Below the pieces are notes generated by a model, which did no database searches, was not told the origin of the DNA, and saw only the letters and a program-made list of their open reading frames with translations. The position numbers and the translations under genes were made by a program. A DNA stretch of 40,244 nt from JBHYGK01 sp051859045 (lineage in GTDB: Bacteria > Pseudomonadota > Gammaproteobacteria > Xanthomonadales > Xanthomonadaceae), in the NCBI GenBank assembly GCA_051859045.1, contig JBHYGK010000024.1, positions 1 through 40,244 of the forward strand, in the 5' to 3' direction. Positions 32,698 to 40,244 of the stretch are shown here, piece by piece (the stretch's first letter is position 1; every line of letters starts with the position of its first letter).

Positions 32698-33555
32698 TCA
32701 CGCCGGCCCGGGCTTGCGCGCCAGCGCGCCGCCGCGCCATTCCCACTCGGCGTCCAGCCGGCCCTCCGCGGCCAGCCAGCGCAGGATCGAGCGCACCGTG
32801 ACCACCGGGTAGTCGCCGTCGAGGCGGGTGCGGACGGGGTGGTCGCCGAAGTCGACGTTGGCCGCGAACAGGCCGCCGGCCACGCGGCGGCGGTAGGGGA
32901 TGTGCACGGTGTCCGGCGCGAAGCCCGAGGCCAGCGCCGCGGCCTGGGCCAGCCGGCGGTCGGCCGGCAGGCCCTCGGGCAGGCGGGCGGCCGCGAGCAG
33001 CTCCAGCACCCAGGCCGTCGAGTTCTGCCGCGACGGGCTGTCGGGGCGGGAGATCATGCTGTAGCGCGGCTCGTGCACGGCCCGCGCGGTCGGGCCGGTC
33101 ACGGCGTCGGCGACGCGCGCGGCGTCCGCGGGCGCGAGCCAGCTGATCCGCGCGTCCTGGCTGACGTCGGCGTCCGCGAAGAAGTCCACCAGGCCCTCGG
33201 CGTGCAGGTCGGAGGCATCGGTCCCGCAGGCGTTGAGCAGGTGCACGATGGTCCAGCGGCCCGCGGGATGGTCGCGCACCGCGATCCCCACGTGGCTGTA
33301 GTGCAGGCCCCAGGCGGAGAGGTCGGTGCCGGCGCGGGACACCAGGGCGACCGGCGCGTCGCGCGCGTCGAGCGCGTCGCCGACGCGCTGCGCGGTCTGC
33401 GCCGCGGCCAGCACCCGCGCGGGCGGCACCCCGACCTCGGCGCAGCCCTGGCCGGCGCGGGCAGGCGCCGGGCCCAGCAGGGCGATCGCCAGCATCGCCG
33501 CCGCCACCGCGCCCCGCGCCAGCCCCGGCGCGCCGGCCCGCCGGGGGCGGCTCAC
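32698..33555 (-). CDS. DUF2145 family secreted protein
   Basis: 285 residues from a GTG at 33555 that overlaps the upstream stop (GTGA); earlier in-frame starts lie inside the neighbouring gene. A signal peptide is likely (RGAVAAAMLAIALLGPAPARA). The core has GLHYSHVGIAVRDHP, WTIVHLLNACGTDASDLHAEGLVDFF and RYSMISRPDS, the DUF2145 pattern, with His and Cys residues recalling NlpC/P60-type folds. No activity is established. Pairs with the small hydrophobic protein just upstream. Confidence 0.82.
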   Translation of the reverse strand: MSRPRRAGAPGLARGAVAAAMLAIALLGPAPARAGQGCAEVGVPPARVLAAAQTAQRVGDALDARDAPVALVSRAGTDLSAWGLHYSHVGIAVRDHPAGRWTIVHLLNACGTDASDLHAEGLVDFFADADVSQDARISWLAPADAARVADAVTGPTARAVHEPRYSMISRPDSPSRQNSTAWVLELLAAARLPEGLPADRRLAQAAALASGFAPDTVHIPYRRRVAGGLFAANVDFGDHPVRTRLDGDYPVVTVRSILRWLAAEGRLDAEWEWRGGALARKPGPA

Positions 33556-34001
33556 GGCTTCACCGGGCCGCGGTGCATCCGCGCGCGGGTCGCTTCGTCC
33601 GGCACGTAGGCGATGATCTCGCCGGCCTCTTCGATCACCCAGCCCGTGGCCACCGCCACCAGCACCAGGCTGGTGCCGACGACGATGCCCGCGGCGGCGA
33701 CGGTGTGCGCCGCGAGGCTGATCACGAACGAGGCGCCGGTGGCGGCGCTGACCACGACGAGCTCCACCGAGGCGCCGACCGCGCGCACCGCCGTCACCAC
33801 CAGCGCGGAGCCGGCGGGGATCAGGGCGAGGGTGGCGTCGGCGGCGTGGATCGAGGCCTCGAGGGAGGCCCCCAGCGAGGCCCGCGACGCGGCGCTCGGG
33901 CCCTGGGCGAGCGCGGTCGGGGCGGTGGCGACGGCCAGGGCCGTGGCCAGGGCGGCGGCGAGGAGGCGGGCGGGGCGGAGGCGGGGCATCGGGCGGGGCA
34001 T
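33552..34001 (-). CDS. Hypothetical hydrophobic secreted or membrane protein, partner of DUF2145
   Basis: 149 residues, not recognised. Signal peptide (about 1-32, ending ALAQG). Two hydrophobic stretches follow (ALVVTAVRAVGASVELVVVS and TVAAAGIVVGTSLVLVAVA), then a charged tail EEAGEIIAYVPDEATRARM. Stop overlaps the DUF2145 start, so the two are translated together and may form an envelope complex. An alternative ATG is 5 codons in (MPRLRP). Confidence 0.72.
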   Translation of the reverse strand: MPRPMPRLRPARLLAAALATALAVATAPTALAQGPSAASRASLGASLEASIHAADATLALIPAGSALVVTAVRAVGASVELVVVSAATGASFVISLAAHTVAAAGIVVGTSLVLVAVATGWVIEEAGEIIAYVPDEATRARMHRGPVKP

Positions 34002-34076
34002 GGGGCGGGTCCTGCGGGATCGGGGCCCCGATCAGGCGTCCATCGGCGCCAAAGGGCAACGATCGTCGACGCTGGC

Positions 34077-34082
34077 TATCAT
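34077..34082 (+). promoter_or_regulatory. Candidate -10 (TATCAT) of the XRE regulator
   Basis: TATCAT, 32 bp before the ATG, in the 113-bp divergent spacer. Confidence 0.4.
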
Positions 34083-34114
34083 CAGCGGACGACCGGTAGC
34101 GGAAAGCGATACCC

Positions 34115-34867
34115 ATGGCCCTGCGCAGCGATCTCGTCACCGCCCTCAAGCGCCTGCTCAAGGCGCGGGGACTCACCTACGCCGCGCTGGCGGAGCGCAT
34201 CGGGCTCAGCGAGGCCAGCGTCAAGCGGATGTTCTCGCGCCAGACCCTCAGCCTGGCCCAGCTGGAGGCCGTCTGCGGCGTGCTCGAGGTGGGCCTGGAC
34301 GAGCTCGCGCTCGAGGCCCAGGCCGGGCGGGCCCCGCTGGCCGAGCTCGACGAGGCCGCCGAGCAGGCGCTGGTCGAGGACCCCTCGCTGCTGCTCGCGC
34401 TGTACCTGGTGCTCAACCGCTGGACCCGGGAGGAGGTGCTGGCCCGCTACCGGATCAGCCCGCTGGACTGGACCGCGCTGCTGATCCGGCTCGACCGCCT
34501 CGGCGTGCTCGAGCTGCAGCCCGGCGACCGGCCGCGGCTGCGCACCGCGCGCAACTTCCGCTGGCGGCCGGGCGGCCCGATGCAGGCCTTCTTCCGGCGG
34601 TCGCTGCTGCCGGCCTGGTTCGGCCGTGGCTTCGAGGGGCCGGGCGAGGACCTGCTGCTGCTCAGCGGGATGGTGGCCCCGGCCTCGGCCGAGCAGATCC
34701 GCGGCCGGCTGCAGGCCCTGGCGGAGGAGTTCGACGCGCTGATGGCCCGCGACGCCCGCCTGCCGGCCGCGGAGCGGGTCGGCGTGAGCCTCGTGCTGGC
34801 GCGCCGGCCCTGGTCCCTGGACCTCTTTGCCCCGCTCCGGCGGGCGCCGTCGCCCGAGGGCCGCTAA
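34115..34867 (+). CDS. XRE-family helix-turn-helix regulator
   Basis: 250 residues. HTH at about 9-62: ALKRLLKARGLTYAALAERIGLSEASVKRMFSRQTLSLAQLEAVCGVLEV. The longer C-terminal region (LVEDPSLLLALYLVLNRWTREEVLARYRI and beyond) is of unknown function and could be a sensor or oligomerisation domain. Stands divergent from the DUF2145 pair and upstream of pckG; it may regulate either. Its stop lies within the pckG promoter region. Confidence 0.87.
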   Translation: MALRSDLVTALKRLLKARGLTYAALAERIGLSEASVKRMFSRQTLSLAQLEAVCGVLEVGLDELALEAQAGRAPLAELDEAAEQALVEDPSLLLALYLVLNRWTREEVLARYRISPLDWTALLIRLDRLGVLELQPGDRPRLRTARNFRWRPGGPMQAFFRRSLLPAWFGRGFEGPGEDLLLLSGMVAPASAEQIRGRLQALAEEFDALMARDARLPAAERVGVSLVLARRPWSLDLFAPLRRAPSPEGR

Positions 34868-34907
34868 ACTGTCACGTGGGACAGGCAGGCCGCCTGTCCC
34901 GGCTGTC
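34865..34907 (+). promoter_or_regulatory. Candidate pckG promoter and GACAG/CTGTC element cluster
   Basis: TAAACT (34865-34870) could be a -10, overlapping the XRE stop. Just downstream lies a perfect 9-bp inverted repeat, GGGACAGGC-N5-GCCTGTCCC (34878-34900). CTGTC or its complement occurs four times in 39 bp (34869, 34880, 34894, 34903). It may be an operator, a leader hairpin or the XRE terminator. Leader to the pckG ATG is about 65 nt. Confidence 0.45.
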
Positions 34908-34940
34908 CTCCCCCGCGCGTCGCCCAGGAGCCCCGATCCG

Positions 34941-36689
34941 ATGTCCAGCCAGCTCGCCAGCCTCACCCAGTGGGTCGCGTCCGTCGCCCAGCTCACCCAG
35001 CCCGACCGGATCCACTGGTGCGACGGCTCCGAGGCCGAAGCGGCCGCGCTCACCGCCACCATGCTCGCCAGCGGCGACCTCATCGCGCTCGACGCCGGGA
35101 CCCATCCCAACTGCTTCCTGCACCGCTCGCACCCCTCCGACGTCGCCCGGGTCGAACACCTGACCTTCGTGTGCACCTCCGAGCGCGAGGATGCCGGCCC
35201 GAACAACCACTGGAAGGCCCCGGCCGAGGCGCACGCGCAGATCGACGCGCTGTTCGACGGCTGCATGCGCGGCCGCACGCTGTACGTCATCCCCTACTGC
35301 ATGGGCCCGATCGACTCGCCGATCGCGCGCTGCGGCGTCGAGATCACCGACAGCCCCTACGTCGTCGCCAACATGCGCCTGATGACCCGGATGGGCGCCC
35401 CGGCGCTGGCCCGGATCGAGCGCGAGGGCCGCTTCGTCAAGGGCCTGCACTCGATCGGCGAGCTCGACCCCGAGCGCCGCTTCATCATGCACTTCCCCGA
35501 GGAGCTCACGATCAAGAGCTACGGCTCGGGCTACGGCGGCAACGCCCTGCTGGGCAAGAAGTGCCACGCCCTGCGCATCGCCTCCTACCAGGCGCGCACC
35601 GAGGGCTGGCTGGCCGAGCACATGCTGATCGTCGGCATCGAGACCCCGAAGGGCGACACCCACTACGTCGCCGCCGCCTTCCCCAGCGCCTGCGGCAAGA
35701 CCAACCTGGCCATGCTGATCCCGCCGGAGGGCTACCGCGCCAAGGGCTGGAAGGTGTGGACGGTGGGCGACGACATCTGCTGGATGGCGCCCGGCGCCGA
35801 CGGCCGGATGTGGGCGATCAACCCCGAGGCCGGCTACTTCGGCGTGGCCCCGGGCACCACCGCCAAGACCAATCCCAACGCGCTCGCGATGCTCGACCGC
35901 GATGCCATCTTCACCAACGTCGGCGTCACCGCCGAGGGCCAGCCGTGGTGGGAGGGCCTGCCCGGCACCGCCGCGAAGGACTGGACCGGCCAGCCCTACG
36001 ACCCGGCGCGCGGCCCGGCCGCGCACGCCAACGCCCGCTTCACCGTCAGCGCGAAGCAGTGCCCGTCGTACTCGCCGCGCGCCGAGGACCCGCAGGGCGT
36101 GCCGCTGTCGGCGATCGTGTTCGGCGGGCGCCGCGCCTCGCTGGTGCCGCTGGTGTTCCAGGCCCGCGACTGGGCCCACGGCGTGTTGGTCGGCGCGGGC
36201 ATGGGCTCGGAGACCACCGCGGCGGCCACCGGCGCGGTGGGCGTGCTGCGCCGCGACTCGATGGCGATGAAGCCCTTCTGCGGCTACAACTTCGCCGACT
36301 ACTTCGCGCACTGGCTGGGCTTCGACCGCCCGGGCGCCCGGCTGCCGGGCATCTTCCACGTCAACTGGTTCCGCAAGGGCGACGACGGCCGCTTCCTGTG
36401 GCCGGGCTTCGGCGACAACCTGCGCGTGCTGGAGTGGATCATCGGCCGCGTCACCGGCGAGGCGGGCGCGGTCGAGACCCCGATCGGCCTGCTGCCCGCG
36501 GCGTCCGACCTGCACCTCGACGGCCTGGCCATCGCCCCGGCCGACGTCGAGGCGCTGCTGGCGGTGGACCGCGCCGGCTGGTCGGCCGAGATGGCCGCGA
36601 TGGGCGAGTACTTCGGCGAGTTCGGCGCGCGCCTGCCGGCCCGCCTCGAGGCCGAGCGCGCCCGGGTGGCGGCCGCCCTCGCGTCCTGA
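34941..36689 (+). CDS. pckG: Phosphoenolpyruvate carboxykinase (GTP)
   Basis: 582 residues from ATG at 34941, with AGGAG 9 bp upstream. Converts oxaloacetate plus GTP to PEP and CO2, the entry to gluconeogenesis. Has the GTP-type kinase loop FPSACGKTNLAML (Ser249 to Leu258, with Cys251, Lys253, Thr254), SYGSGYGGNALLGKKC (PEP-binding), WTVGDDICWM (metal site) and FCGYNFADYFAHWL. Length fits the GTP class (about 590-620). Should act with FadE-driven catabolism. Confidence 0.97.
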   Translation: MSSQLASLTQWVASVAQLTQPDRIHWCDGSEAEAAALTATMLASGDLIALDAGTHPNCFLHRSHPSDVARVEHLTFVCTSEREDAGPNNHWKAPAEAHAQIDALFDGCMRGRTLYVIPYCMGPIDSPIARCGVEITDSPYVVANMRLMTRMGAPALARIEREGRFVKGLHSIGELDPERRFIMHFPEELTIKSYGSGYGGNALLGKKCHALRIASYQARTEGWLAEHMLIVGIETPKGDTHYVAAAFPSACGKTNLAMLIPPEGYRAKGWKVWTVGDDICWMAPGADGRMWAINPEAGYFGVAPGTTAKTNPNALAMLDRDAIFTNVGVTAEGQPWWEGLPGTAAKDWTGQPYDPARGPAAHANARFTVSAKQCPSYSPRAEDPQGVPLSAIVFGGRRASLVPLVFQARDWAHGVLVGAGMGSETTAAATGAVGVLRRDSMAMKPFCGYNFADYFAHWLGFDRPGARLPGIFHVNWFRKGDDGRFLWPGFGDNLRVLEWIIGRVTGEAGAVETPIGLLPAASDLHLDGLAIAPADVEALLAVDRAGWSAEMAAMGEYFGEFGARLPARLEAERARVAAALAS

Positions 36690-36714
36690 GCACGCCCGCC
36701 TCGCGTAGGCTCGC

Positions 36715-36740
36715 GCGCGGCCCCGGCGACGGGGCCGCGC
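36715..36740 (+). terminator. Hairpin after pckG with GCGA tetraloop
   Basis: Perfect 10-bp stem (36715-36724 with 36731-36740) closed by G-C around GCGA; no U-tract. A weak -10-like TAGGCT (36706-36711) precedes it and could start the next gene's transcript, with the hairpin in its leader. Confidence 0.5.
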
Positions 36741-36767
36741 TGCGTTCGGGCCCCGCCGGAGTCGTCG

Positions 36768-37688
36768 ATGGATGCGTACTACTGCCACCGTTTCGTGCTG
36801 CCGCTGCCGCCGGAGCACCGCTTCCCGATGGACAAGTACGCGCGCCTGCACGCGCGCGTGGCCGAGCGCGCGGAGGCCTGGGGCATCGCGCTCCACGAGC
36901 CCGACCGCGCCGGCGACGAGGACCTGCTGCGCGTGCATGACGCCGGCTACGTCGCGCGGATGCGCGACGGGCTGGCCAGCGAGGCGGAGCTCCGGCGGAT
37001 CGGCTTCCCGTGGTCGGACGCGATGGTGGAGCGCTCGCGGCGCTCCTCGGGCGGCACGATGGCCGCGCTGCGCAGCGCCATCACATCGTCCGCCGGCGTC
37101 GCGGTGAACCTCGCCGGCGGCACCCACCACGCCGCGCACGCGCGCGGCGGCGGCTACTGCGTGTTCAACGACTCGGTCGTGGCCGCCCGCCACGTGCAGG
37201 CGCTGGGCCTGGCCCGCCGCCTGCTGGTGGTCGACCTCGACGTGCACCAGGGCGACGGCACCGCGGCGCTGTGCGCCGACGACCCCACGATCTTCACCTT
37301 CTCGGTCCACGCCGAGCGCAACTACCCCGCCGTCAAGCCGCCCTCCGACCTCGACGTGCCGCTGCCCGACGGCACCGACGACGCCCGCTACCTCGACGCG
37401 CTGGCCCGGCACCTCCCGGTGGCGATCGAGCGCGCGCGGCCCGACGCCGTGCTCTACCTCGCCGGCGCCGATCCCTACGCCGGCGACCGCCTCGGCCACC
37501 TCGCGCTGAGCAAGCCCGGGCTGGCCGAGCGCGACCGCCAGGTGCTGGCCGCCTGCCGCCGGCACGGCCTGCCGCTGTCGATCGCGATGGCGGGCGGCTA
37601 CGCCCCGGACGTCGAGGACATCGTCGACATCCACCTCGAGACCGTGCGCCTGGCGGCGGCGCACGCGCGCGGCGCCGCCACGCTATAA
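36768..37688 (+). CDS. Histone deacetylase-family amidohydrolase
   Basis: 306 residues. All catalytic positions of the HDAC fold are visible: His120-His121 (GGTHHAAHARGGGYCVFND), zinc ligands Asp158 and His160 (VVDLDVHQGDGT) and Asp235 (LAGADPYAGD), and Tyr278 (AMAGGYAP). It should remove an acyl group from an amine: bacterial members act on acetylpolyamines, acetoin-related substrates or acetyl-lysine. The substrate here is unknown. A functional tie to the Lys-rich histone-like protein is tempting but unsupported. Confidence 0.9.
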   Translation: MDAYYCHRFVLPLPPEHRFPMDKYARLHARVAERAEAWGIALHEPDRAGDEDLLRVHDAGYVARMRDGLASEAELRRIGFPWSDAMVERSRRSSGGTMAALRSAITSSAGVAVNLAGGTHHAAHARGGGYCVFNDSVVAARHVQALGLARRLLVVDLDVHQGDGTAALCADDPTIFTFSVHAERNYPAVKPPSDLDVPLPDGTDDARYLDALARHLPVAIERARPDAVLYLAGADPYAGDRLGHLALSKPGLAERDRQVLAACRRHGLPLSIAMAGGYAPDVEDIVDIHLETVRLAAAHARGAATL

Positions 37689-37689
37689 A
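37684..37689 (+). promoter_or_regulatory. Candidate -10 (TATAAA) of the ECF sigma gene
   Basis: TATAAA overlaps the deacetylase stop, 32 bp before the sigma factor ATG. No ECF-type autoregulatory promoter was recognised. Confidence 0.35.
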
Positions 37690-37721
37690 CCCCGGGCCGC
37701 CCGCGCGCATCGAAGCCCGCC

Positions 37722-38306
37722 ATGTCGCCGCCCAGCCCCGCCACCATCGACCTTCCCGACGCCGCCGACGCCGAGTCCGACGCGGCGCTGGTGCGCGCCG
37801 CGATCGCCGGCGACGCCGCCGCGTTCGAAGGCCTCTACCGGCGCCACCACCGTCGCCTGCACGCCGTGGTCTGGCGGCTCGCCGGCGGCAGCGACGCCCG
37901 CGCCCAGGACTACGTCCAGGACGCCTTCATCCGCGCGTGGCAGGCGCTGCCCGCGTTCCGCTTCGAGGCGGCCTTCTCGACCTGGCTGCACCGGCTCGCG
38001 GTGAACACCGCGCTGATGGACCTGCGCGCCCGCCGCGGCGCGGAGGACCTCGAGGACCCCGAGCCGCCGTACGAGGCCCAGGGCAGCGCCGACAGCGCCG
38101 GCGGCGCCACCGCGCTGGGCCTCGACCTCGAGCGCGCCATCGCCACGCTGCCGCCGCGCGCCCGCGCGGTGCTGGTGCTGTTCGACGTCGAGGGCTGGAG
38201 CCACGAGGAGGTCTCGGCCTCGCTCGGGATGGCGGTCGGCAGCTCGAAGGCCCATCTCCACCGCGCGCGGCAGCTGCTGCGCGAACGCCTGCAGGGACAC
38301 GCATGA
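37722..38306 (+). CDS. ECF-family RNA polymerase sigma factor
   Basis: 194 residues. Sigma-2 region: GDAAAFEGLYRRHHRRLHAVVWRL, DYVQDAFIRAWQALPAFRFEAAFSTWLHRLAVNTALMDLRAR (core and -10 recognition). Sigma-4 region: LPPRARAVLVLFDVEGWSHEEVSASLGMAVGSSKAHLHRARQLLRERL. Start of the next gene overlaps its stop (ATGA). A single-pass membrane protein gene next to it is the usual arrangement for its anti-sigma factor. Confidence 0.93.
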   Translation: MSPPSPATIDLPDAADAESDAALVRAAIAGDAAAFEGLYRRHHRRLHAVVWRLAGGSDARAQDYVQDAFIRAWQALPAFRFEAAFSTWLHRLAVNTALMDLRARRGAEDLEDPEPPYEAQGSADSAGGATALGLDLERAIATLPPRARAVLVLFDVEGWSHEEVSASLGMAVGSSKAHLHRARQLLRERLQGHA

Positions 38307-38803
38307 ACGACGCCGAGCTCCGCTTCGCCCTCCGCCAGCTGCCGCGCGAGCGCACCCCGCCCGCCGACGGCTGGCCCGCCATCGCCGCGGCGATCGCCGC
38401 GGCCCCGGCGCGCGCGGCGCCCGACGCCGCCGCCGCGCCTCGGGCCACCCCGCGCCGCGGGTGGCCCCGCGCCTGGCTCGGCCTCGGCCTCGCCGCGTCG
38501 CTGGTGCTGGCGGTGTTCGCCGCGCGCGACGTGGCTCCGCCGCAGGCCGCCGCGCCCGTCGACGCCATCGCGCTCGCCGGCGAGGCGGCCCGCCTGCGCG
38601 TGGAGTACCTGGCCGCGCTCGCCGTGCTGGACGCGCCCGCGCCGCCGGCCGAGCTGGCGCCGGTGCTCGCCACCCTCGAGCGCGATGCCGCCGAGGTCGA
38701 GTCCGCGCTGCGCGCGCGTCCCGATGCCGCCTGGCTGCTCGCGCAGCAGCGCCGCGTCTACACCCGCCACCTCGCGCTCGCCCGCCTGCTGGCGACCAGC
38801 TGA
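38303..38803 (+). CDS. Candidate anti-sigma factor (single-pass membrane protein)
   Basis: 166 residues, translation coupled to the sigma gene. N-terminal about 50 residues cytoplasmic (MNDAELRFALRQLPRERTPP), one helix (AWLGLGLAASLVLAVFAA, about 57-74) and an Ala/Leu-rich helical periplasmic part. It lacks the HxxxCxxC zinc motif of many anti-sigma domains. Role inferred from topology and position. Confidence 0.75.
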   Translation: MNDAELRFALRQLPRERTPPADGWPAIAAAIAAAPARAAPDAAAAPRATPRRGWPRAWLGLGLAASLVLAVFAARDVAPPQAAAPVDAIALAGEAARLRVEYLAALAVLDAPAPPAELAPVLATLERDAAEVESALRARPDAAWLLAQQRRVYTRHLALARLLATS

Positions 38804-38838
38804 CCCTGCACGCCTCCCCCACCCACGGACCCCACGCC

Positions 38839-39750
38839 ATGCGCCCGACCCCCGCCGTCCTCGCCCTCCCGCTGCTCGCCTGCGCGCTCGCCGCCGGCCC
38901 CGCCATCGCCGCCACGCCGGTCGACCAGCGCCACCCGCTGGCCGCCGACGGCGAGCTGACCGTCGAGAATGCCGCCGGCACGATCGAGGTCGTGGCCTGG
39001 GACCGCGCCGAGGTCGCGATCGAGGGCACGCTCGGCGACGGCGTCGAGCGCCTGCTGGTCGAGGGCGACGCGCGCCGCCTGCGGGTCGAGGTGGTGAATC
39101 CCTCGGGCGGCGGCTGGTTCGGCGGCGGCGGCCGCTCCAGCCCGAGCACGCTGCGCCTGCGCGTGCCCGCGGGCGCCTCGCTGGCGCTCGAAGGCGTCAG
39201 CGCCGACATCCGCAGCGACGGCGCCCGCGGCGCGCGGCTCGCGCTGGCCTCCGTCAGCGGCCGCCTGGTCGCCGTCGACGCCAGCGTGGGCGCCCTGAGC
39301 GCGGAGTCGGTGAGCGGCGACGCCAGCCTGCAGGTCGACGCCCGCCGCGCCGAGGTCGCCAGCGTCAGCGGGGCGATCGCGCTCGAGGGCCGCGTCGACG
39401 GGCAGGTCTCGCTCGAGACCGTCAGCGGCGCGCTCGACGCGACGCTGGCCGAGGTGCGGAGGCTCGAGTCCAGCAGCGTGTCCGGCACTTCGACGCTGGC
39501 GCTGTCGCTGGCGCCGGGGGCGGAGGTCTCGGCCGAGACCCTGAGCGGCCGGCTGCGCCTGCGGCTGCCCGCCGAGGCCTCCGCGCGGATCGAGGCCGAG
39601 AGCTTCAGCGGTCGGATCGAGGCCGGCGTGCCGGCGCGGCTCGAGGAAGGGGACGGCCCCGGCCGGCGCTTCGACGCGATCCTCGGCGGAGGCGATGCGC
39701 GCGTGTCGCTGGAGACCTTTTCCGGCGCGCTGGTGATCGAGCTGGAGTAG
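38839..39750 (+). CDS. DUF4097-family secreted beta-repeat protein
   Basis: 303 residues from ATG at 38839. Signal peptide ends near AIAA (about 25). The rest is a ladder of short strands punctuated by SVSG/TVSG/TLSG/SFSG about every 18-20 residues (LASVSGRLV, AESVSGDAS, ASVSGAIAL, ETVSGALD, SSVSGTSTL, ETLSGRLRL, ESFSGRIEA, ETFSGALVI), typical of DUF4097/DUF4098 adhesin-like beta-helix proteins. Periplasmic or surface. It lies 35 bp after the anti-sigma gene and is probably in that operon. Function unknown. Confidence 0.87.
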   Translation: MRPTPAVLALPLLACALAAGPAIAATPVDQRHPLAADGELTVENAAGTIEVVAWDRAEVAIEGTLGDGVERLLVEGDARRLRVEVVNPSGGGWFGGGGRSSPSTLRLRVPAGASLALEGVSADIRSDGARGARLALASVSGRLVAVDASVGALSAESVSGDASLQVDARRAEVASVSGAIALEGRVDGQVSLETVSGALDATLAEVRRLESSSVSGTSTLALSLAPGAEVSAETLSGRLRLRLPAEASARIEAESFSGRIEAGVPARLEEGDGPGRRFDAILGGGDARVSLETFSGALVIELE

Positions 39751-40003
39751 CCCGCCATGGCCCTCTCCGGGCCCCGTCGCGTCACACCGTGCGCTGACGG
39801 ATGGTCATGCCCGGAGGTCGCCGGGGCGCCCCGGATTGCCCGGAAAAGCCTCTGCGGCGCGGCTTTCGCCCGATTGTTAGCAGGGATTCCCTATCTCGTG
39901 AACATTGCGTTATTCTCGGCACGCCTGGGCACGGAGCACCCTTTTTTCCGCACCCGGCCTTTTCCCTGAAGCGATGCCTTCACTCTGACGTTGGAGAGAG
40001 CTA
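39751..40003 (+). promoter_or_regulatory. AT-richer spacer with candidate promoter of the second TonB receptor
   Basis: No credible gene in these 253 bp. Base composition falls from 39870 on. TTCCCT (39888-39893), 17 nt, TATTCT (39911-39916) is the best sigma-70 match, giving a leader of about 80 nt with GGAGAG (39993-39998) before the ATG. No Fur-like box was seen. Confidence 0.4.
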
Positions 40004-40244
40004 ATGAAGTTCGACCGTAACCTTCTGACCGAGGCTGTCCGCTACGGTCTCGCGGCTGGCGCCGTGGGCCTGCTGGCCATGACCTCCGCCCCTGCCTTCG
40101 CGCAGGAATCCGACGACGAGGCCCAGGACCTCGACCGCATCCAGGTGACCGGCTCGCGCATCAAGCGCGCCGACATCGAGGGCGCGCTGCCGGTCACCGT
40201 GATCACCCGCGAGCAGATCTCCGCGTCGGGCGACGTCTCGGTCG
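40004..40244 (+). CDS. TonB-dependent receptor, N-terminal fragment
   Basis: 80 codons, cut by the window edge. Signal peptide MKFDRNLLTEAVRYGLAAGA to about AFAQ (residue 36), then DLDRIQVTGSRIKRADIEG and LPVTVITREQI, the TonB-box/plug opening of the large xanthomonad receptor class that typically starts with VTGSRI. Class members take up varied substrates; none can be assigned here. Confidence 0.9.
   Translation, partial: MKFDRNLLTEAVRYGLAAGAVGLLAMTSAPAFAQESDDEAQDLDRIQVTGSRIKRADIEGALPVTVITREQISASGDVSV

Noticed and set aside
39757..40003. Short frames between DUF4097 and the final TonB receptor
   Set aside because: Overlap in two frames, no family resemblance, lower GC and a promoter-like stretch instead.

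Overview
The window is very GC-rich chromosomal DNA, densely coded on both strands. Gene content points to a gammaproteobacterium of the Xanthomonadaceae (Lysobacter/Luteimonas-like): TonB-dependent receptors, HemP, an AlgB-type sigma-54 regulator, GTP-type PEP carboxykinase, a Lys/Ala/Pro histone H1-like protein, FadE and the GcvT/GcvH pair. No phage, insertion sequence, CRISPR array, tRNA or rRNA was seen. One 100-N assembly gap lies inside the histone-like gene. The genus is inferred from gene families; no 16S or marker gene is present.

Layout. (1) 1-7094, minus strand: a PepSY membrane protein and TonB receptor behind a Fur-like promoter, a ribokinase/nucleoside-transporter pair, a GGDEF diguanylate cyclase, and a UPF0016/GDT1 manganese exporter preceded by a yybP-ykoY riboswitch. 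(2) 7396-15722, plus strand: aldo/keto reductase; hemP with a possible HemS-like partner; an AlgB-like sigma-54 response regulator, a DUF1328 membrane peptide and an Ala-rich lipoprotein that seem linked by a shared operator and a sigma-54-type promoter; TspO; and two overlapping hybrid histidine kinases. (3) 15811-18920: SPFH/NfeD pair, then gcvT and gcvH. (4) 18921-19637: a 717-bp gene-free region with several perfect hairpins and a good sigma-70 promoter, leading into the histone H1-like gene. (5) 20325-27957: serine hydrolase, LemA plus M48 protease, a GMC oxidoreductase, an ATP/ADP-translocase-like transporter and a DUF922 HExxH protein. (6) 27968-32649: DUF4442 hotdog protein, FadE and an alpha/beta hydrolase, divergent from a TetR regulator; this looks like a fatty-acid degradation locus. 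(7) 32698-38803: a secreted DUF2145 pair, an XRE regulator, PckG, a class II histone-deacetylase-like amidohydrolase, and an ECF sigma factor with a candidate anti-sigma gene. (8) 38839-40244: a secreted DUF4097 protein and the start of a second TonB receptor.

How the genes fit together. Metal homeostasis recurs (Fur-like sites, hemP, TonB receptor/PepSY, Mn riboswitch). FadE feeds acetyl-CoA and PckG supports gluconeogenesis, which would suit growth on lipids or amino acids. Several gene pairs overlap by ATGA or GTGA, implying translational coupling. Many -10 hexamers of the form TAnnnT (TACACT, TATACT, TACCCT) lie 10-75 bp before start codons and were used to support starts. I found no clearly new multi-gene system. 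The best leads are the AlgB-like mini-regulon and the structured leader of the histone-like gene.
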